A stretch of DNA of 64,000 nt from Sphingobacterium nematocida (GCF_900168125.1 NZ_FUZF01000003.1:400579-464578); one strand, 5' to 3'; positions 25,742-34,444 are shown, numbered from the stretch's first letter. A program made the numbers and translations. Notes: generated by a model from the sequence alone, not told the origin.

Positions 25742-27210
25742 AAACGTATGTTGTAACCGATAGAAACAGATCCAAATGGGTATTCCCGATGAAAATCGGG
25801 ATATTTTTCGTCTCTAAACTCCCCTTCCAACGAAAAATAACCTGATCTCAAATTTATAGACCAGCGCTTAAAGACACGAAGACTAGCCTCTACTGTACCT
25901 GCATGCAGGATATAATGTGAAGGTGTACCACTAATTGTATAAAAAATACCTCCGTTGTAATCTGCGGTAAACAACAATCGATTCAATAGGCTAAGATCTC
26001 CTTTAAAACGATAAGATGCACCTGATCCGTAGTTGTAGTTACGGCTAGCGCCATACAACAGATAAGGGTCTGGTACTGCTGCCAACAACACGGCTCCAAC
26101 TCCTAAACTAAGATTTAGCTTGTTCTGGCTTTTATAGGTAAACTCGGACAGCCAGTTGTAGTTCAAACTTTGTGCTCCGTAGAAGAAGGCATCATTATTA
26201 TAAAAATCATAATGGGCATTCAATGTGCCATAATGCTCTCCCTTCTTTGATTTAAAGAACTGGGCACCATAAAGCAAGGCATGAACATTCACGGCGTTGA
26301 TAAAAGTACTGTCGCCACTACCCGCTTCCAGATTCACGGAAAACTGATCAAAAGGTCGTTTATAGTTATGTTCACCGTTGCTGTACTTAAACCGCAAGCG
26401 GGTGTAAAAAGAGTTTTTCCCTTTTGAAAAGAAATCTCCTTCTTTGGCATCGAATCGTCTAAACCCCGCATCGACCTCTGCACTAATAACAGAAGAGTCA
26501 ACGCTATAATAATCGTCAACACGCTTACCCCATTTTCCATCCAATAATCTATTTAGACTATTCACTGGATTTACGAAAAGTGCTACGATTTCATTACCGA
26601 TCACATTATGTCCGTTTCGACTTCTCGCTAAGATATTACGAGAAACACGATGCGTCATTTCTCCAAGAATAATACCGCCAAAAGTCGTATTAATTAAATC
26701 ATTGATAGCGGGATGCTGGGTCTCACCAGCAGTCTCCCAAATGTAAGATCCTACCAATGTAGCAGCGCTGGATTGATAAAAATTATAGCCATTGCTCCGA
26801 AAAGCATTGAAGTAGATCTGTCCATGATAGGGATGGTCGATCTGATTTGTCGTGAACTGGTTATCATCCCAATCCCATGCACTAATTCTTTGATGATCAA
26901 TAAAATTTTTAAAGGATATATAAGAGTAGGGATCTTTGGTAATGAAACGATTGAATAGCGCCGGAAATGCTTGCGCCAAAAACCATTCTGTACCCGCTCG
27001 CCAGAAGTGCTTAGGCCGTACTGGGCTTAACATCGAATTAACTGAATCCTGATTCACAAGAGCTATTGGCTTCCATAATTTCCGGGGACTAACCCACGTA
27101 GAGTCTTCCAAGAGTGTTGGTATCGAGTCTACCTTGACGTCGAAATCTTCCGATTTGGCAATCCCATTACAAAAAATAAATAGCAACAAGATAAAGAGAC
27201 AATTCTTCAT
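25738..27210 (-). CDS. DUF3943 family outer membrane protein
   Basis: Exported protein of 490 residues with a signal peptide (MKNCLFILLLFIFCNGIAKS). The middle part has the DUF3943 pattern (DHPYHGQIYFNAFRSNGYNFYQSSAATLVGSYIWE, here as the span near residues 130-165; then GGIILGEMTHRVSRNIL). The C-terminal half consists of alternating aromatic strands and ends in Phe (GYNIRF), as expected of an outer-membrane barrel. The function of the family is unknown. It is monocistronic on the minus strand and ends tail to tail with the GNAT gene. Confidence 0.8.
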   Translation of the reverse strand: MKNCLFILLLFIFCNGIAKSEDFDVKVDSIPTLLEDSTWVSPRKLWKPIALVNQDSVNSMLSPVRPKHFWRAGTEWFLAQAFPALFNRFITKDPYSYISFKNFIDHQRISAWDWDDNQFTTNQIDHPYHGQIYFNAFRSNGYNFYQSSAATLVGSYIWETAGETQHPAINDLINTTFGGIILGEMTHRVSRNILARSRNGHNVIGNEIVALFVNPVNSLNRLLDGKWGKRVDDYYSVDSSVISAEVDAGFRRFDAKEGDFFSKGKNSFYTRLRFKYSNGEHNYKRPFDQFSVNLEAGSGDSTFINAVNVHALLYGAQFFKSKKGEHYGTLNAHYDFYNNDAFFYGAQSLNYNWLSEFTYKSQNKLNLSLGVGAVLLAAVPDPYLLYGASRNYNYGSGASYRFKGDLSLLNRLLFTADYNGGIFYTISGTPSHYILHAGTVEASLRVFKRWSINLRSGYFSLEGEFRDEKYPDFHREYPFGSVSIGYNIRF

Positions 27211-27423
27211 TGGATTATGTTGGATTTATCTGCTACTATTCGTCCTTCTTTCTACGAAGTTTCAGAGGGAAGTACGGATCGACAGCTTTACAATCAATAA
27301 ACAAGAACAAAAATAAAATGTTTTGGTAGTCAATAAAAATTATAAAACGAAAAAGAGGCCTTTATGGCCTCTCTCTTACAAAATAGTGTGCTATTACTGT
27401 GCTTTTAGCTTGGTTCGCTCGGC

Positions 27424-28137
27424 TTATAGCATCGGTACTTCAATAAGTAGTAAAGAACTCTTCGCTTTAGCTTGGATAGTGATTCGACTTGTCTCTGTAA
27501 TGCCCGCAGCATCGCGTCGATCCAACGCTGTCCCATCCACAGAAACTGCTCCTTCTAAGACAAATACGAACACCCCGTGCCCCTCTTTTTTTAGGGTATA
27601 ATCTAGAGAAAAACTCTCGTCTAAATCGGACCGATAAAACCATGCATCCTGATGTATCCAAGATCCCGCATCGTCAGGATTAGGAGATACTATCTGCTGC
27701 AATCTATTTATCCGACCAGCAGGATCAACAGTTATCTGATCATAACGTGGCGTGACATTTTGTGCATTTGGAAACAACCATATCTGTAAAAACTTTACCG
27801 GCTCTGTTTCACTTCCGTTAAACTCGCTATGCTGAACACCTGTTCCGGCACTCATTACCTGAATTTCATCGGGTCGTATCGTCCCGCTATTGCCCATGCT
27901 ATCTTGGTGAGCGAGCTCTCCTTCTAATGGGATGGAGATAATCTCCATATTATCGTGTGGATGTCGACCAAACCCATTTCCTCCGGCTACAAAATCATCA
28001 TTAAAAACACGAAGCGCTCCAAAATGTATCCTTTCAGGATTATGATATCCAGCGAAACTAAATGTATGATAACTCTTTAACCAGCCATGATCTGCATGTC
28101 CTCGAGTACCTGCTTTAAATAAAACTGTATGACTCAT
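27424..28137 (-). CDS. Pirin family protein
   Basis: Bicupin protein of 237 residues. The N-terminal cupin has the pirin metal site HPHDNMEII with later His and Glu in GTGVQHSEFNG. It opens with the family pattern HADHGWLKSYHTFSFAGYHN. Pirins bind Fe(II) or other metals; some have quercetin 2,3-dioxygenase activity, while others act as redox-linked regulators. The neighbour is a Crp/Fnr gene immediately upstream on the same strand, an association often seen in Bacteroidota, with a perfect 24-bp palindrome in the gap. This suggests pirin is a direct target of that regulator. Confidence 0.9.
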   Translation of the reverse strand: MSHTVLFKAGTRGHADHGWLKSYHTFSFAGYHNPERIHFGALRVFNDDFVAGGNGFGRHPHDNMEIISIPLEGELAHQDSMGNSGTIRPDEIQVMSAGTGVQHSEFNGSETEPVKFLQIWLFPNAQNVTPRYDQITVDPAGRINRLQQIVSPNPDDAGSWIHQDAWFYRSDLDESFSLDYTLKKEGHGVFVFVLEGAVSVDGTALDRRDAAGITETSRITIQAKAKSSLLLIEVPML

Positions 28138-28184
28138 TTTTCTTCCTTTTATCTTAAAACAAAAGTAATCTCTATTGCATTGTT

Positions 28185-28208
28185 TTTTATTAATCTAGAT
28201 TAATAAAA
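28185..28208. promoter_or_regulatory. Perfect 24-bp palindrome between Crp/Fnr and pirin genes
   Basis: The half TTTTATTAATCT is followed directly by its exact reverse complement. The core TTAATC-TA-GATTAA has the layout of a Crp/Fnr site. On the minus strand it is followed by As rather than Ts, so it is not a normal terminator. It starts right at the Crp stop codon and lies 48 bases before the pirin start. Confidence 0.6.
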
Positions 28209-28778
28209 TCAATATTCTGCCCTCAACTTACTCAGAAATTCGGGTGTAATACCGATGTAGGATGCTACCGACTTTTGCGATATTGTATTTATTAATGTAG
28301 GATACATCGTACAGAATTTCTCATACCTCACTTTAGCAGGAAGGCTAAGGTAATTTATCGTACGATGATTACTCGCCGCTAGCGCATTCTCGGTAAGAAT
28401 CCTAAAATACCGCTCCAGCTTTGGAATACGATCAAAGATACTGATCTGACAGGACCGACTTAATAGTAGTACTTTGGTATCCAAAAGTGCATCTATATTT
28501 AATTCGCTCGGTCTATTCTTAATAAAAGAATACATATCTGATATCCACCAATTGGCTGGGGCAAACTGTAAAATATGTTCAAAACCATTTCGATCTACAG
28601 CATAGGAGCGCAAGCAGCCCTCTAACACAAAAGCAGAATATTGCGCCACTTCACCAGCGCGGTGCAAAAATTGCTTACGCTGTAACGTCTTTTCACGCAC
28701 CAGCTCATCAATAATTGCTTCTTCTTCTTTGGTCAAAGGCGTAATCCCATTGATGTGCTGAATAAGTTGATCTACCAT
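28209..28778 (-). CDS. Crp/Fnr family transcriptional regulator (pirin-linked)
   Basis: Cytoplasmic regulator of 189 residues. The N-terminal cyclic-nucleotide-binding fold contains the typical strand and loop pattern (FLHRAGEVAQYSAFVLEGCLRSY, residues about 37-59). The C-terminal helix-turn-helix includes SQKSVASYIGITPEFLSKLR. No cysteine set for an iron-sulfur cluster is seen. The gene begins four bases after the prolyl oligopeptidase stop codon, so the two are probably co-transcribed, and pirin follows. The ligand is unknown; most Bacteroidota members of this size do not bind cAMP in an obvious way. Confidence 0.85.
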   Translation of the reverse strand: MVDQLIQHINGITPLTKEEEAIIDELVREKTLQRKQFLHRAGEVAQYSAFVLEGCLRSYAVDRNGFEHILQFAPANWWISDMYSFIKNRPSELNIDALLDTKVLLLSRSCQISIFDRIPKLERYFRILTENALAASNHRTINYLSLPAKVRYEKFCTMYPTLINTISQKSVASYIGITPEFLSKLRAEY

Positions 28779-28782
28779 CGTA

Positions 28783-30930
28783 TTATTTTATTTCTTGATA
28801 ACTAACGCCCATATTCTGAAACATAAAAGCCCATTTATCGGCATGTTCGGCGATCTGCATTGCTGTTGACTTACCTGCTCCATGTCCCGCATTGGTATCG
28901 ATACGGATCAGAACCGGATTAGCCCCTACATTGTACTCCTGTAAGCGTGCTGCAAACTTAAAGGAGTGCGCAGGTACTACGCGATCATCATGATCTGCTG
29001 TCATCACCATAGTCGCTGGATAAGAAGTATTTGGTTTTAAGGCATGGTATGGTGAATATTTATAGAGATATTCAAACATTTCTTTACTATCATCTGCTGT
29101 TCCGTAGTCGAATGCCCATCCTGCACCTGCAGTAAATTTATGATAACGTAGCATATCTAATACACCTACCGCTGGAAAAGCCACTTTAAACATCTCGGGC
29201 CGCTGCGTCATACATGCTCCCACCAATAAACCACCATTTGATCCTCCTGCAATAGCTAACTTTTCTGACGAAGTATACTTCTCTTTAATAAGGTATTCCC
29301 CGGCAGCGATAAAATCATCAAATACATTTTGCTTATTTAATTTGGTACCTGCGACATGCCAGTTTTCACCATATTCTCCTCCTCCTCTCAAATTAGCAAC
29401 AGCATATACACCACCCTGTTCGAGCAGAATAATATTAGCCGTACTGAATGCAGGACTAAGACTAATATTGAACCCTCCATAACCATATAGCATCGTTGGG
29501 TTCGTTCCATCCAACTTCGTACCTTTTTTATAGGTTATGATCATTGGTACTTTTGTACCATCTTTTGAAGTATAAAAGACCTGTTTTGACTCGTACTGTT
29601 CAGGATCAAATTTGATGTTAGATTTCTTATAAACATCCGATTTTCCTGAAGAAATATCATAACTATAGATTGTCCCTGGATTAATATAAGACGTAAAGGT
29701 ATAATACAGCGATTTATCGTCCTTTTTCGCACCAAATCCACTTGCCGTACCAACACCAGGCAAGGTAATTTCCCGTTCCAGTTTTCCCGTGCGGTCAAAT
29801 TGCTTGACCAATGATGTCGCATCTTTTAAATAGGACGCAAAAATCTTCCCCCCTCCTATGGATGGGCTCAATACATTATCAGTCTCTGGAATCAAGTCCT
29901 TCCAGGTCCCCGGTTTCGGACTGCCTAACACTGTTTCTACAATCTTACCATTTGGCGCACCTAACTCGGTGTAAAGAATAAGTCGATCACCGTCATTATC
30001 TAGAATAGCATGATTTTTATCAAAATTATCTACGATGGTGATGAAATCCGCTACTGGATTTGTAAGATCTTTAATATACAGTTCATTACCGGATGTCGTA
30101 TTTGCGGCTGTAACAATTAAAAAACGTTCGTCCTCTGTCAACCCTGCTCCTATGTATCTTCTTGGTGTTTTAGAGCCTCCAAAAATCAATTCATCGGTGC
30201 TTTGTGCTGTATTTAACTTGTGAAAGTAAAGTTTGTGCTGATCTGTCATAGCTGACAACGCGGATCCGGATTTAGGTTTATCGTACGAGCTATAATAAAA
30301 CCCGTCGTTGCCTTTCCAAGCTAAGCCACTAAATTTAACATCAATCAAGGTATCTCCTACCACAGTCTTATCTGCTGCACGCAAGACGATGACTTTGCGC
30401 CAATCCGAACCACCTTCTGAAATCTGATAAGCCACCAAGGAACCATCTTTACTGAATGAAATATCTGCCAATGAAGTGGTACCATCTTTCGAAAATTTGT
30501 TTGGATCTAAAAACACCTCTTCTGTTCCTTTATCTCCTTTTTTACGATACAATACAGATTGATTTTGCAGACCGTCGTTCTTGTAGAAATACGTGTATTC
30601 GCCCTCTTCAAAGGGTGCTGAATATTTCTCATAGTTCCACAACTTCTCTAATCGCTGTGTAATAGCCTGACGGAAGGGAATCTGCTCAAGATAGGCTTGA
30701 GTTACTTCATTTTCAGCCTTTACCCAAGCTTTGGTTTTAGCAGACATATCGTCTTCTAGCCAGCGATAAGGGTCTTCAACAGTAACACCAAAAAAGGTAT
30801 CTTTTTGATCCACTTTTTCAGAGACGGGATAAGATTTTAGCGTAATATCTTTCACAGGGTCAATCTTTTTATTTTGTTGACAAGCTACCAATGCCATGGA
30901 TAGCATTATAAAACCAATATTTTTCTTCAT
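28783..30930 (-). CDS. Prolyl oligopeptidase (S9A) lipoprotein
   Basis: Serine peptidase of 715 residues that cleaves after proline in short peptides. It has a lipoprotein signal (MKKNIGFIMLSMALVAC), then the POP N-terminal pattern DPYRWLEDDMSAKTKAWVKAEN, a seven-bladed propeller, and a hydrolase domain with Ser564 in GGSNGGLL, the Asp in TADHDDRVVP, and His683 in NAGHGAGK. The catalytic triad is complete. It heads a minus-strand unit with the Crp/Fnr gene four bases behind it. The lipid anchor places it in the periplasm or on the cell surface. Confidence 0.92.
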   Translation of the reverse strand: MKKNIGFIMLSMALVACQQNKKIDPVKDITLKSYPVSEKVDQKDTFFGVTVEDPYRWLEDDMSAKTKAWVKAENEVTQAYLEQIPFRQAITQRLEKLWNYEKYSAPFEEGEYTYFYKNDGLQNQSVLYRKKGDKGTEEVFLDPNKFSKDGTTSLADISFSKDGSLVAYQISEGGSDWRKVIVLRAADKTVVGDTLIDVKFSGLAWKGNDGFYYSSYDKPKSGSALSAMTDQHKLYFHKLNTAQSTDELIFGGSKTPRRYIGAGLTEDERFLIVTAANTTSGNELYIKDLTNPVADFITIVDNFDKNHAILDNDGDRLILYTELGAPNGKIVETVLGSPKPGTWKDLIPETDNVLSPSIGGGKIFASYLKDATSLVKQFDRTGKLEREITLPGVGTASGFGAKKDDKSLYYTFTSYINPGTIYSYDISSGKSDVYKKSNIKFDPEQYESKQVFYTSKDGTKVPMIITYKKGTKLDGTNPTMLYGYGGFNISLSPAFSTANIILLEQGGVYAVANLRGGGEYGENWHVAGTKLNKQNVFDDFIAAGEYLIKEKYTSSEKLAIAGGSNGGLLVGACMTQRPEMFKVAFPAVGVLDMLRYHKFTAGAGWAFDYGTADDSKEMFEYLYKYSPYHALKPNTSYPATMVMTADHDDRVVPAHSFKFAARLQEYNVGANPVLIRIDTNAGHGAGKSTAMQIAEHADKWAFMFQNMGVSYQEIK

Positions 30931-31095
30931 AATTGATTGCTATTTATCCCAAAACTAACGAAATAATTCTTCCTTTGAAACTTTCATTCTGTATTCTATA
31001 AGATACATGGTATCTACCACAGCTAAGACAAAGGAAAAGGTAACCTCCAATGAACTATTTGTAAAATCAGGTCATTTTGGTAGTTTTACACCAAT

Positions 31096-31845
31096 ATGCG
31101 AATAGCGGATAAGATATACTTTGCTTCAGATTTCCATTTGGGTTCCTATCCTAAAGAGCAGTCGGAACTTCGGGAAAGAGAAATTGTAAGATGGCTTGAT
31201 CATATCAAGCAAGATGCTTCTGAGCTTTATCTTGTGGGGGATATCTTTGATTTTTGGTTTGAATATAGTACTGTTGTTCCTAAGGGGTATATCCGCTTTT
31301 TAGGTAAGCTTGCGGAGCTGGCTGATCTGGGTGTAAAGATCACTTTATTTAAAGGAAACCATGACATGTGGATGTTTGGTTATTTAAAAAAAGAGCTGGG
31401 GGCTGTCGTTATAGACAACGAATTGGTACTAGATCTAAACGATAAAAAGATATACATTCATCATGGTGATGGACTAGGCCCAGGGGACAAAAAGTACAAA
31501 TTTCTAAAAAAAATATTCCGTAGTTCATTGTGCCAATGGCTGTTTGCCCGGCTGCATCCAAATCTCGGTATTGGAATTGCTCAAAAATGGTCTAAGCATA
31601 GTCGAATTTCTAACCATACGGATGAACAATTCCTAGGAGAAGAACGTGAATGGCTGATACAATATGCAAGGGAGGTGCTAAAAGAAAAGCATTATGATTA
31701 CTTTATTTTTGGTCATCGGCATTTCCCCTATGAAATCCAATTGACTCCTCAATCCAAAATCATCAATCTAGGGGAATGGATAAATTATTACACCTACGCA
31801 GTGTGGGATGGTCAAAATCTTAATTTGGAAAAATGGAATTCGTAG
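31096..31845 (+). CDS. lpxH: UDP-2,3-diacylglucosamine diphosphatase (LpxH type)
   Basis: Metallophosphoesterase of 249 residues acting in lipid A synthesis: it splits UDP-2,3-diacylglucosamine to lipid X and UMP at the membrane surface. All motifs of the calcineurin-like fold are visible: DFHLGS, GDIFDFWFEY, KGNHDMW, HHGDG and FGHRHFP. The length agrees with LpxH rather than LpxI or LpxG. The gene overlaps the following Crp/Fnr gene by 13 bases, so the two are probably co-translated. That pairing is not one I know as standard. Confidence 0.88.
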   Translation: MRIADKIYFASDFHLGSYPKEQSELREREIVRWLDHIKQDASELYLVGDIFDFWFEYSTVVPKGYIRFLGKLAELADLGVKITLFKGNHDMWMFGYLKKELGAVVIDNELVLDLNDKKIYIHHGDGLGPGDKKYKFLKKIFRSSLCQWLFARLHPNLGIGIAQKWSKHSRISNHTDEQFLGEEREWLIQYAREVLKEKHYDYFIFGHRHFPYEIQLTPQSKIINLGEWINYYTYAVWDGQNLNLEKWNS

Positions 31846-32396
31846 AAGCTATACAACGTATTTATCCCTTGCCCGAAGAGGAGCTCGAAAAGCTTATCAC
31901 TATAACGGAACAAACTAGAGTAGAGAAAAATGTTATATTGATTGACAAAGATAAAACATCAAAATACATCTACTTTTTAAAAGAAGGCATCTGTCGAATC
32001 TATTACCCTAAGGAGGAAAAAGAAGCTGTTTTAGATTTTTGTTTTCCGGGCGATTCGATCTTATCCCTTAAAAGCTATATCCATAGCACACCCGGGTATG
32101 AGATTGTAGATGCTTTAGAAGATTGCGTTTTATTTCGAATCCCTACATCAAAACTACAAGATTTATATAACAGCTCTTTGCCTATTGCAAATTGGGGCCG
32201 GAAATTGGCAGAGCTAGAAACCTTAAAAATTGAACAGCGGTTAATGCAGACCTTATTCAAAACCGCCTACGAGCGCTACCGGGATCTGTTGACCAAAGAA
32301 GCTAATGTTGTCCAACGCATTAAACTGGGATACATAGCTTCCTATCTCGGGGTTACACAGGTTACCTTATCACGAATACGCGCAGAGATAAAGTAA
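31833..32396 (+). CDS. Crp/Fnr family transcriptional regulator (lpxH-linked)
   Basis: Regulator of 187 residues with an N-terminal cyclic-nucleotide-binding-like domain (ILIDKDKTSKYIYFLKEGICRIYY) and a C-terminal helix-turn-helix (LGYIASYLGVTQVTLSRIRAEI). It belongs to the same short Crp/Fnr class as the gene at 28209. Its start lies inside the last codons of lpxH (13-base overlap). A palindrome with the core TTAACA-AA-TGTTAA lies about 105 bases past its stop and just before the exporter gene, a plausible binding site for this protein. Confidence 0.85.
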   Translation: MEFVEAIQRIYPLPEEELEKLITITEQTRVEKNVILIDKDKTSKYIYFLKEGICRIYYPKEEKEAVLDFCFPGDSILSLKSYIHSTPGYEIVDALEDCVLFRIPTSKLQDLYNSSLPIANWGRKLAELETLKIEQRLMQTLFKTAYERYRDLLTKEANVVQRIKLGYIASYLGVTQVTLSRIRAEIK

Positions 32397-32499
32397 TTTT
32401 CCAAAAACAAACCTTTAGATCCTCGGGCGATGAACTCAAGCCCAGAGCACTTCAATCGGAATAGCGTTTTGAAAAGGCATTCTTAGGCTGGCACACTCC

Positions 32500-32521
32500 T
32501 TTTTTAACAAATGTTAAAAAA
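32500..32521. promoter_or_regulatory. 10-bp inverted repeat with PrfA-box-like core
   Basis: TTTTTTAACA, two As, TGTTAAAAAA: a perfect inverted repeat. The core TTAACAAATGTTAA fits the Crp/Fnr-type box known for Listeria PrfA (TTAACAnnTGTTAA). It lies 36 bases before the exporter ATG. A weak hairpin terminator is the alternative. Confidence 0.5.
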
Positions 32522-32557
32522 ATTACCGTTCAAAACACCCATTTTTGCGGAAAAAAA

Positions 32558-32887
32558 ATGAACTGGATATTTTTAATCTTAGGTGGTCTTTTTGAAGTAG
32601 GCTTTACCACTTGTCTAGGCAAGGCTAAAGAAGCTGTAGGCACCTCGTCGTTATTATGGTACGGTGGTTTTGTCGTGTGCCTATTCCTCAGTATGGGACT
32701 ACTCATTAAGGCTACGCAGACGCTTCCCTTAGGAACTGCTTACGCTGTATGGACTGGTATTGGAGCTGTGGGAACCGTTTTGATGGGAATTATTTTCTTT
32801 AAAGAGCCTGCTGAATTTTGGAGAATATTCTTCATATTCACGCTAATCGCTTCGATTATAGGTTTAAAGGTTGTGTCAAGTCATTAA
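32558..32887 (+). CDS. sugE: SMR transporter of the SugE/Gdx type
   Basis: Small multidrug-resistance family protein of 109 residues with four membrane helices. The essential Glu is in the first helix (GGLFEVGFTTCLGKAKE), and helix 3 has LGTAYAVWTGIGAVGTVLMG, the pattern of the SugE/Gdx subgroup rather than EmrE. Characterised members export guanidinium in exchange for protons. I searched the 160-base upstream region for a guanidine riboswitch by eye and did not see one; the palindrome at 32500 may be the control site instead. It is a single gene, not an SMR pair. Confidence 0.85.
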   Translation: MNWIFLILGGLFEVGFTTCLGKAKEAVGTSSLLWYGGFVVCLFLSMGLLIKATQTLPLGTAYAVWTGIGAVGTVLMGIIFFKEPAEFWRIFFIFTLIASIIGLKVVSSH

Positions 32888-32918
32888 TAATTCCTTCTTT
32901 TTAAACCATATTTTTCAG

Positions 32919-32926
32919 TATTTTTG
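32919..32926 (+). promoter_or_regulatory. -7 box for the prfA transcript
   Basis: TATTTTTG matches TAnnTTTG. The mRNA start would lie near 32933, giving a leader of about 120 bases before prfA. Confidence 0.5.
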
Positions 32927-32946
32927 CACATTCTAAAAGGAGGAAA

Positions 32947-33000
32947 ATGTCCTTTTGGCACGAAAACCTTCAAATAGCACCTCACATTATCGGTGCTTAA
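32947..33000 (+). CDS. Candidate 17-codon leader peptide of prfA
   Basis: An ATG at 32947 opens a frame of 17 codons (MSFWHENLQIAPHIIGA) ending in TAA at 32998. It is preceded by a strong Shine-Dalgarno-like AGGAGG at 32938-32943, unusual for this phylum, although the gap to the ATG is short. The stop codon abuts a terminator-like hairpin. The arrangement resembles a transcription attenuator. Whether the peptide is made is not known. Confidence 0.35.
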   Translation: MSFWHENLQIAPHIIGA

Positions 33001-33019
33001 GGGCAATTAATGCCCTTTT
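32976..33019 (+). promoter_or_regulatory. Tandem hairpins in the prfA leader, possible attenuator
   Basis: Hairpin 1: AGCACC (32976-32981) with GGTGCT (32992-32997). Hairpin 2: AAGGGCA (32999-33005) with TGCCCTT (33011-33017), ending in TTTT. Hairpin 2 looks like a weak intrinsic terminator placed immediately after the leader frame's stop codon. Confidence 0.45.
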
Positions 33020-33052
33020 CACGTTGAAGGTAAATACTTATCAGACAGAATT

Positions 33053-34126
33053 ATGTTAGAAAAACTACGAGCGATCAAAGAAAGATGGGAAGAAGTGGAA
33101 GCGGAACTGAGCAATCCTGAAACCATCAATGATATGAAACGTTTTGCGAAACTGAACAAGGAATATAAGGACTTGTCAAAAATTGTAGAACAGTATCATA
33201 TTTACAAAAATATAGTCAGCAATATCGAAACCAACAAGGATATCCTTGTAAATGAAAAAGATCAGGAGTTGAGAGAAATGGCTAAGGAGGAACAAGATAT
33301 TTTATTGGACCAAAAAGAGGAGAAAGAAGAAGAAATTCGTCTTATGCTGATTCCTAAGGATCCTGAGGATGGCAAAAATGCTATTTTAGAGATCCGTGGG
33401 GGCGCAGGTGGTGATGAAGCTGCTTTATTTGCTGGTGACCTATACCGGATGTACACCCGTTATTTCGAGACGAAAGGCTGGCGCAATGAAGTAATGGATG
33501 TGACGGAAGGCACATCAGGTGGTTATAAAGAGGTAATCCTAAAAGTAATTGGAGACGATGTATACGGTCAATTAAAATATGAATCGGGTGTACATCGTGT
33601 ACAACGTGTTCCTGATACAGAAACGCAAGGACGTGTACATACATCTGCGGCTTCGGTTGCCGTACTTCCTGAGGCCGAAGAGGTCGACGTAGAGATCAAC
33701 CCAGGCGATGTGGAAATGCATACATCACGCTCTGGTGGTGCAGGTGGACAAAACGTTAATAAGGTAGAAACGAAAGTACAATTGACACACAAACCAACGG
33801 GCATCGTGGTGGTATGTCAGGTCGAACGTTCGCAATTAGCGAATCGAGAATTGGCTATGGAGATGCTTCGTACCAAACTTTACGAGATTGAATTGAACAA
33901 AAAGAACGGTGATATTGCCGCTAGAAGAAAAACTTTAGTATCGACAGGTGACCGTTCGGCAAAAATACGTACTTATAATTATCCTCAGGGGCGTGTTACC
34001 GAACATAGAATTGGATTGACTATGTACAACTTACCATCGATTATGGACGGTGATATCCAAGGGATTATAGATGCATTACAGTTTGCTGAAAATGCTGAAA
34101 AGATGAAGGAAGGCGCCGTAGAGTAA
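33053..34126 (+). CDS. prfA: Peptide chain release factor 1
   Basis: Class I release factor of 357 residues that recognises UAA and UAG and triggers peptidyl-tRNA hydrolysis. The catalytic GGQ is in [19 protein letters not shown]. The codon-recognition region follows the family pattern [20 protein letters not shown], with Asp in the PxT tripeptide, as I recall for Bacteroidota RF1. Length is normal for RF1 and there is no RF2-type frameshift site. No hemK/prmC or hemA gene is adjacent. A structured leader with a possible short upstream frame precedes it, and a tRNA-Asp cluster follows. Confidence 0.93.
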   Translation: MLEKLRAIKERWEEVEAELSNPETINDMKRFAKLNKEYKDLSKIVEQYHIYKNIVSNIETNKDILVNEKDQELREMAKEEQDILLDQKEEKEEEIRLMLIPKDPEDGKNAILEIRGGAGGDEAALFAGDLYRMYTRYFETKGWRNEVMDVTEGTSGGYKEVILKVIGDDVYGQLKYESGVHRVQRVPDTETQGRVHTSAASVAVLPEAEEVDVEINPGDVEMHTSRSGGAGGQNVNKVETKVQLTHKPTGIVVVCQVERSQLANRELAMEMLRTKLYEIELNKKNGDIAARRKTLVSTGDRSAKIRTYNYPQGRVTEHRIGLTMYNLPSIMDGDIQGIIDALQFAENAEKMKEGAVE

Positions 34127-34166
34127 GTTTTTTTCAAAAAAAATTAGGAAATAAATAAATAAGCGC

Positions 34167-34174
34167 TATATTTG
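34167..34174 (+). promoter_or_regulatory. -7 box for the tRNA-Asp cluster
   Basis: TATATTTG matches TAnnTTTG and lies 26 bases before the first tRNA. No clear TTG is seen at -33. Confidence 0.5.
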
Positions 34175-34199
34175 CACACCTTCTCACAAGAAGGGTTGA

Positions 34200-34273
34200 G
34201 GTCTGGTAGTTCAGCTGGTTAGAATACATGCCTGTCACGCATGGGGTCGCGGGTTCGAGTCCCGTCCAGACCG
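34200..34273 (+). tRNA. tRNA-Asp (GUC), copy 1
   Basis: 74-nt cloverleaf: acceptor GGTCTGG/CCAGACC, anticodon arm CATGC-CTGTCAC-GCATG (anticodon GTC), T-arm GCGGG-TTCGAGT-CCCGT. It is identical to copies at 34338 and 34551. Confidence 0.96.
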
Positions 34274-34337
34274 CAAAAAAAGAAAGAAAAGAGTAGTCTT
34301 TTCAAACGTTCTTAAAAATAGTAAAATAAAGATTTTA

Positions 34338-34411
34338 GGTCTGGTAGTTCAGCTGGTTAGAATACATGCCTGTCACGCATGGGGTCGCGGGTTCGAGTCC
34401 CGTCCAGACCG
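34338..34411 (+). tRNA. tRNA-Asp (GUC), copy 2
   Basis: Identical in sequence to copy 1. The following spacer (34412-34444) nearly repeats after the next, defective copy. Confidence 0.96.
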
Positions 34412-34444
34412 CTAAATATCTTTTAACAACAACTAAAAGAATTA

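Noticed and set aside
32397..32557. Guanidine riboswitch upstream of the SugE/Gdx-type gene
   Set aside because: I looked for ykkC-type and mini-ykkC hairpins with ACGR loops and found none; only the dyad at 32500 stands out.
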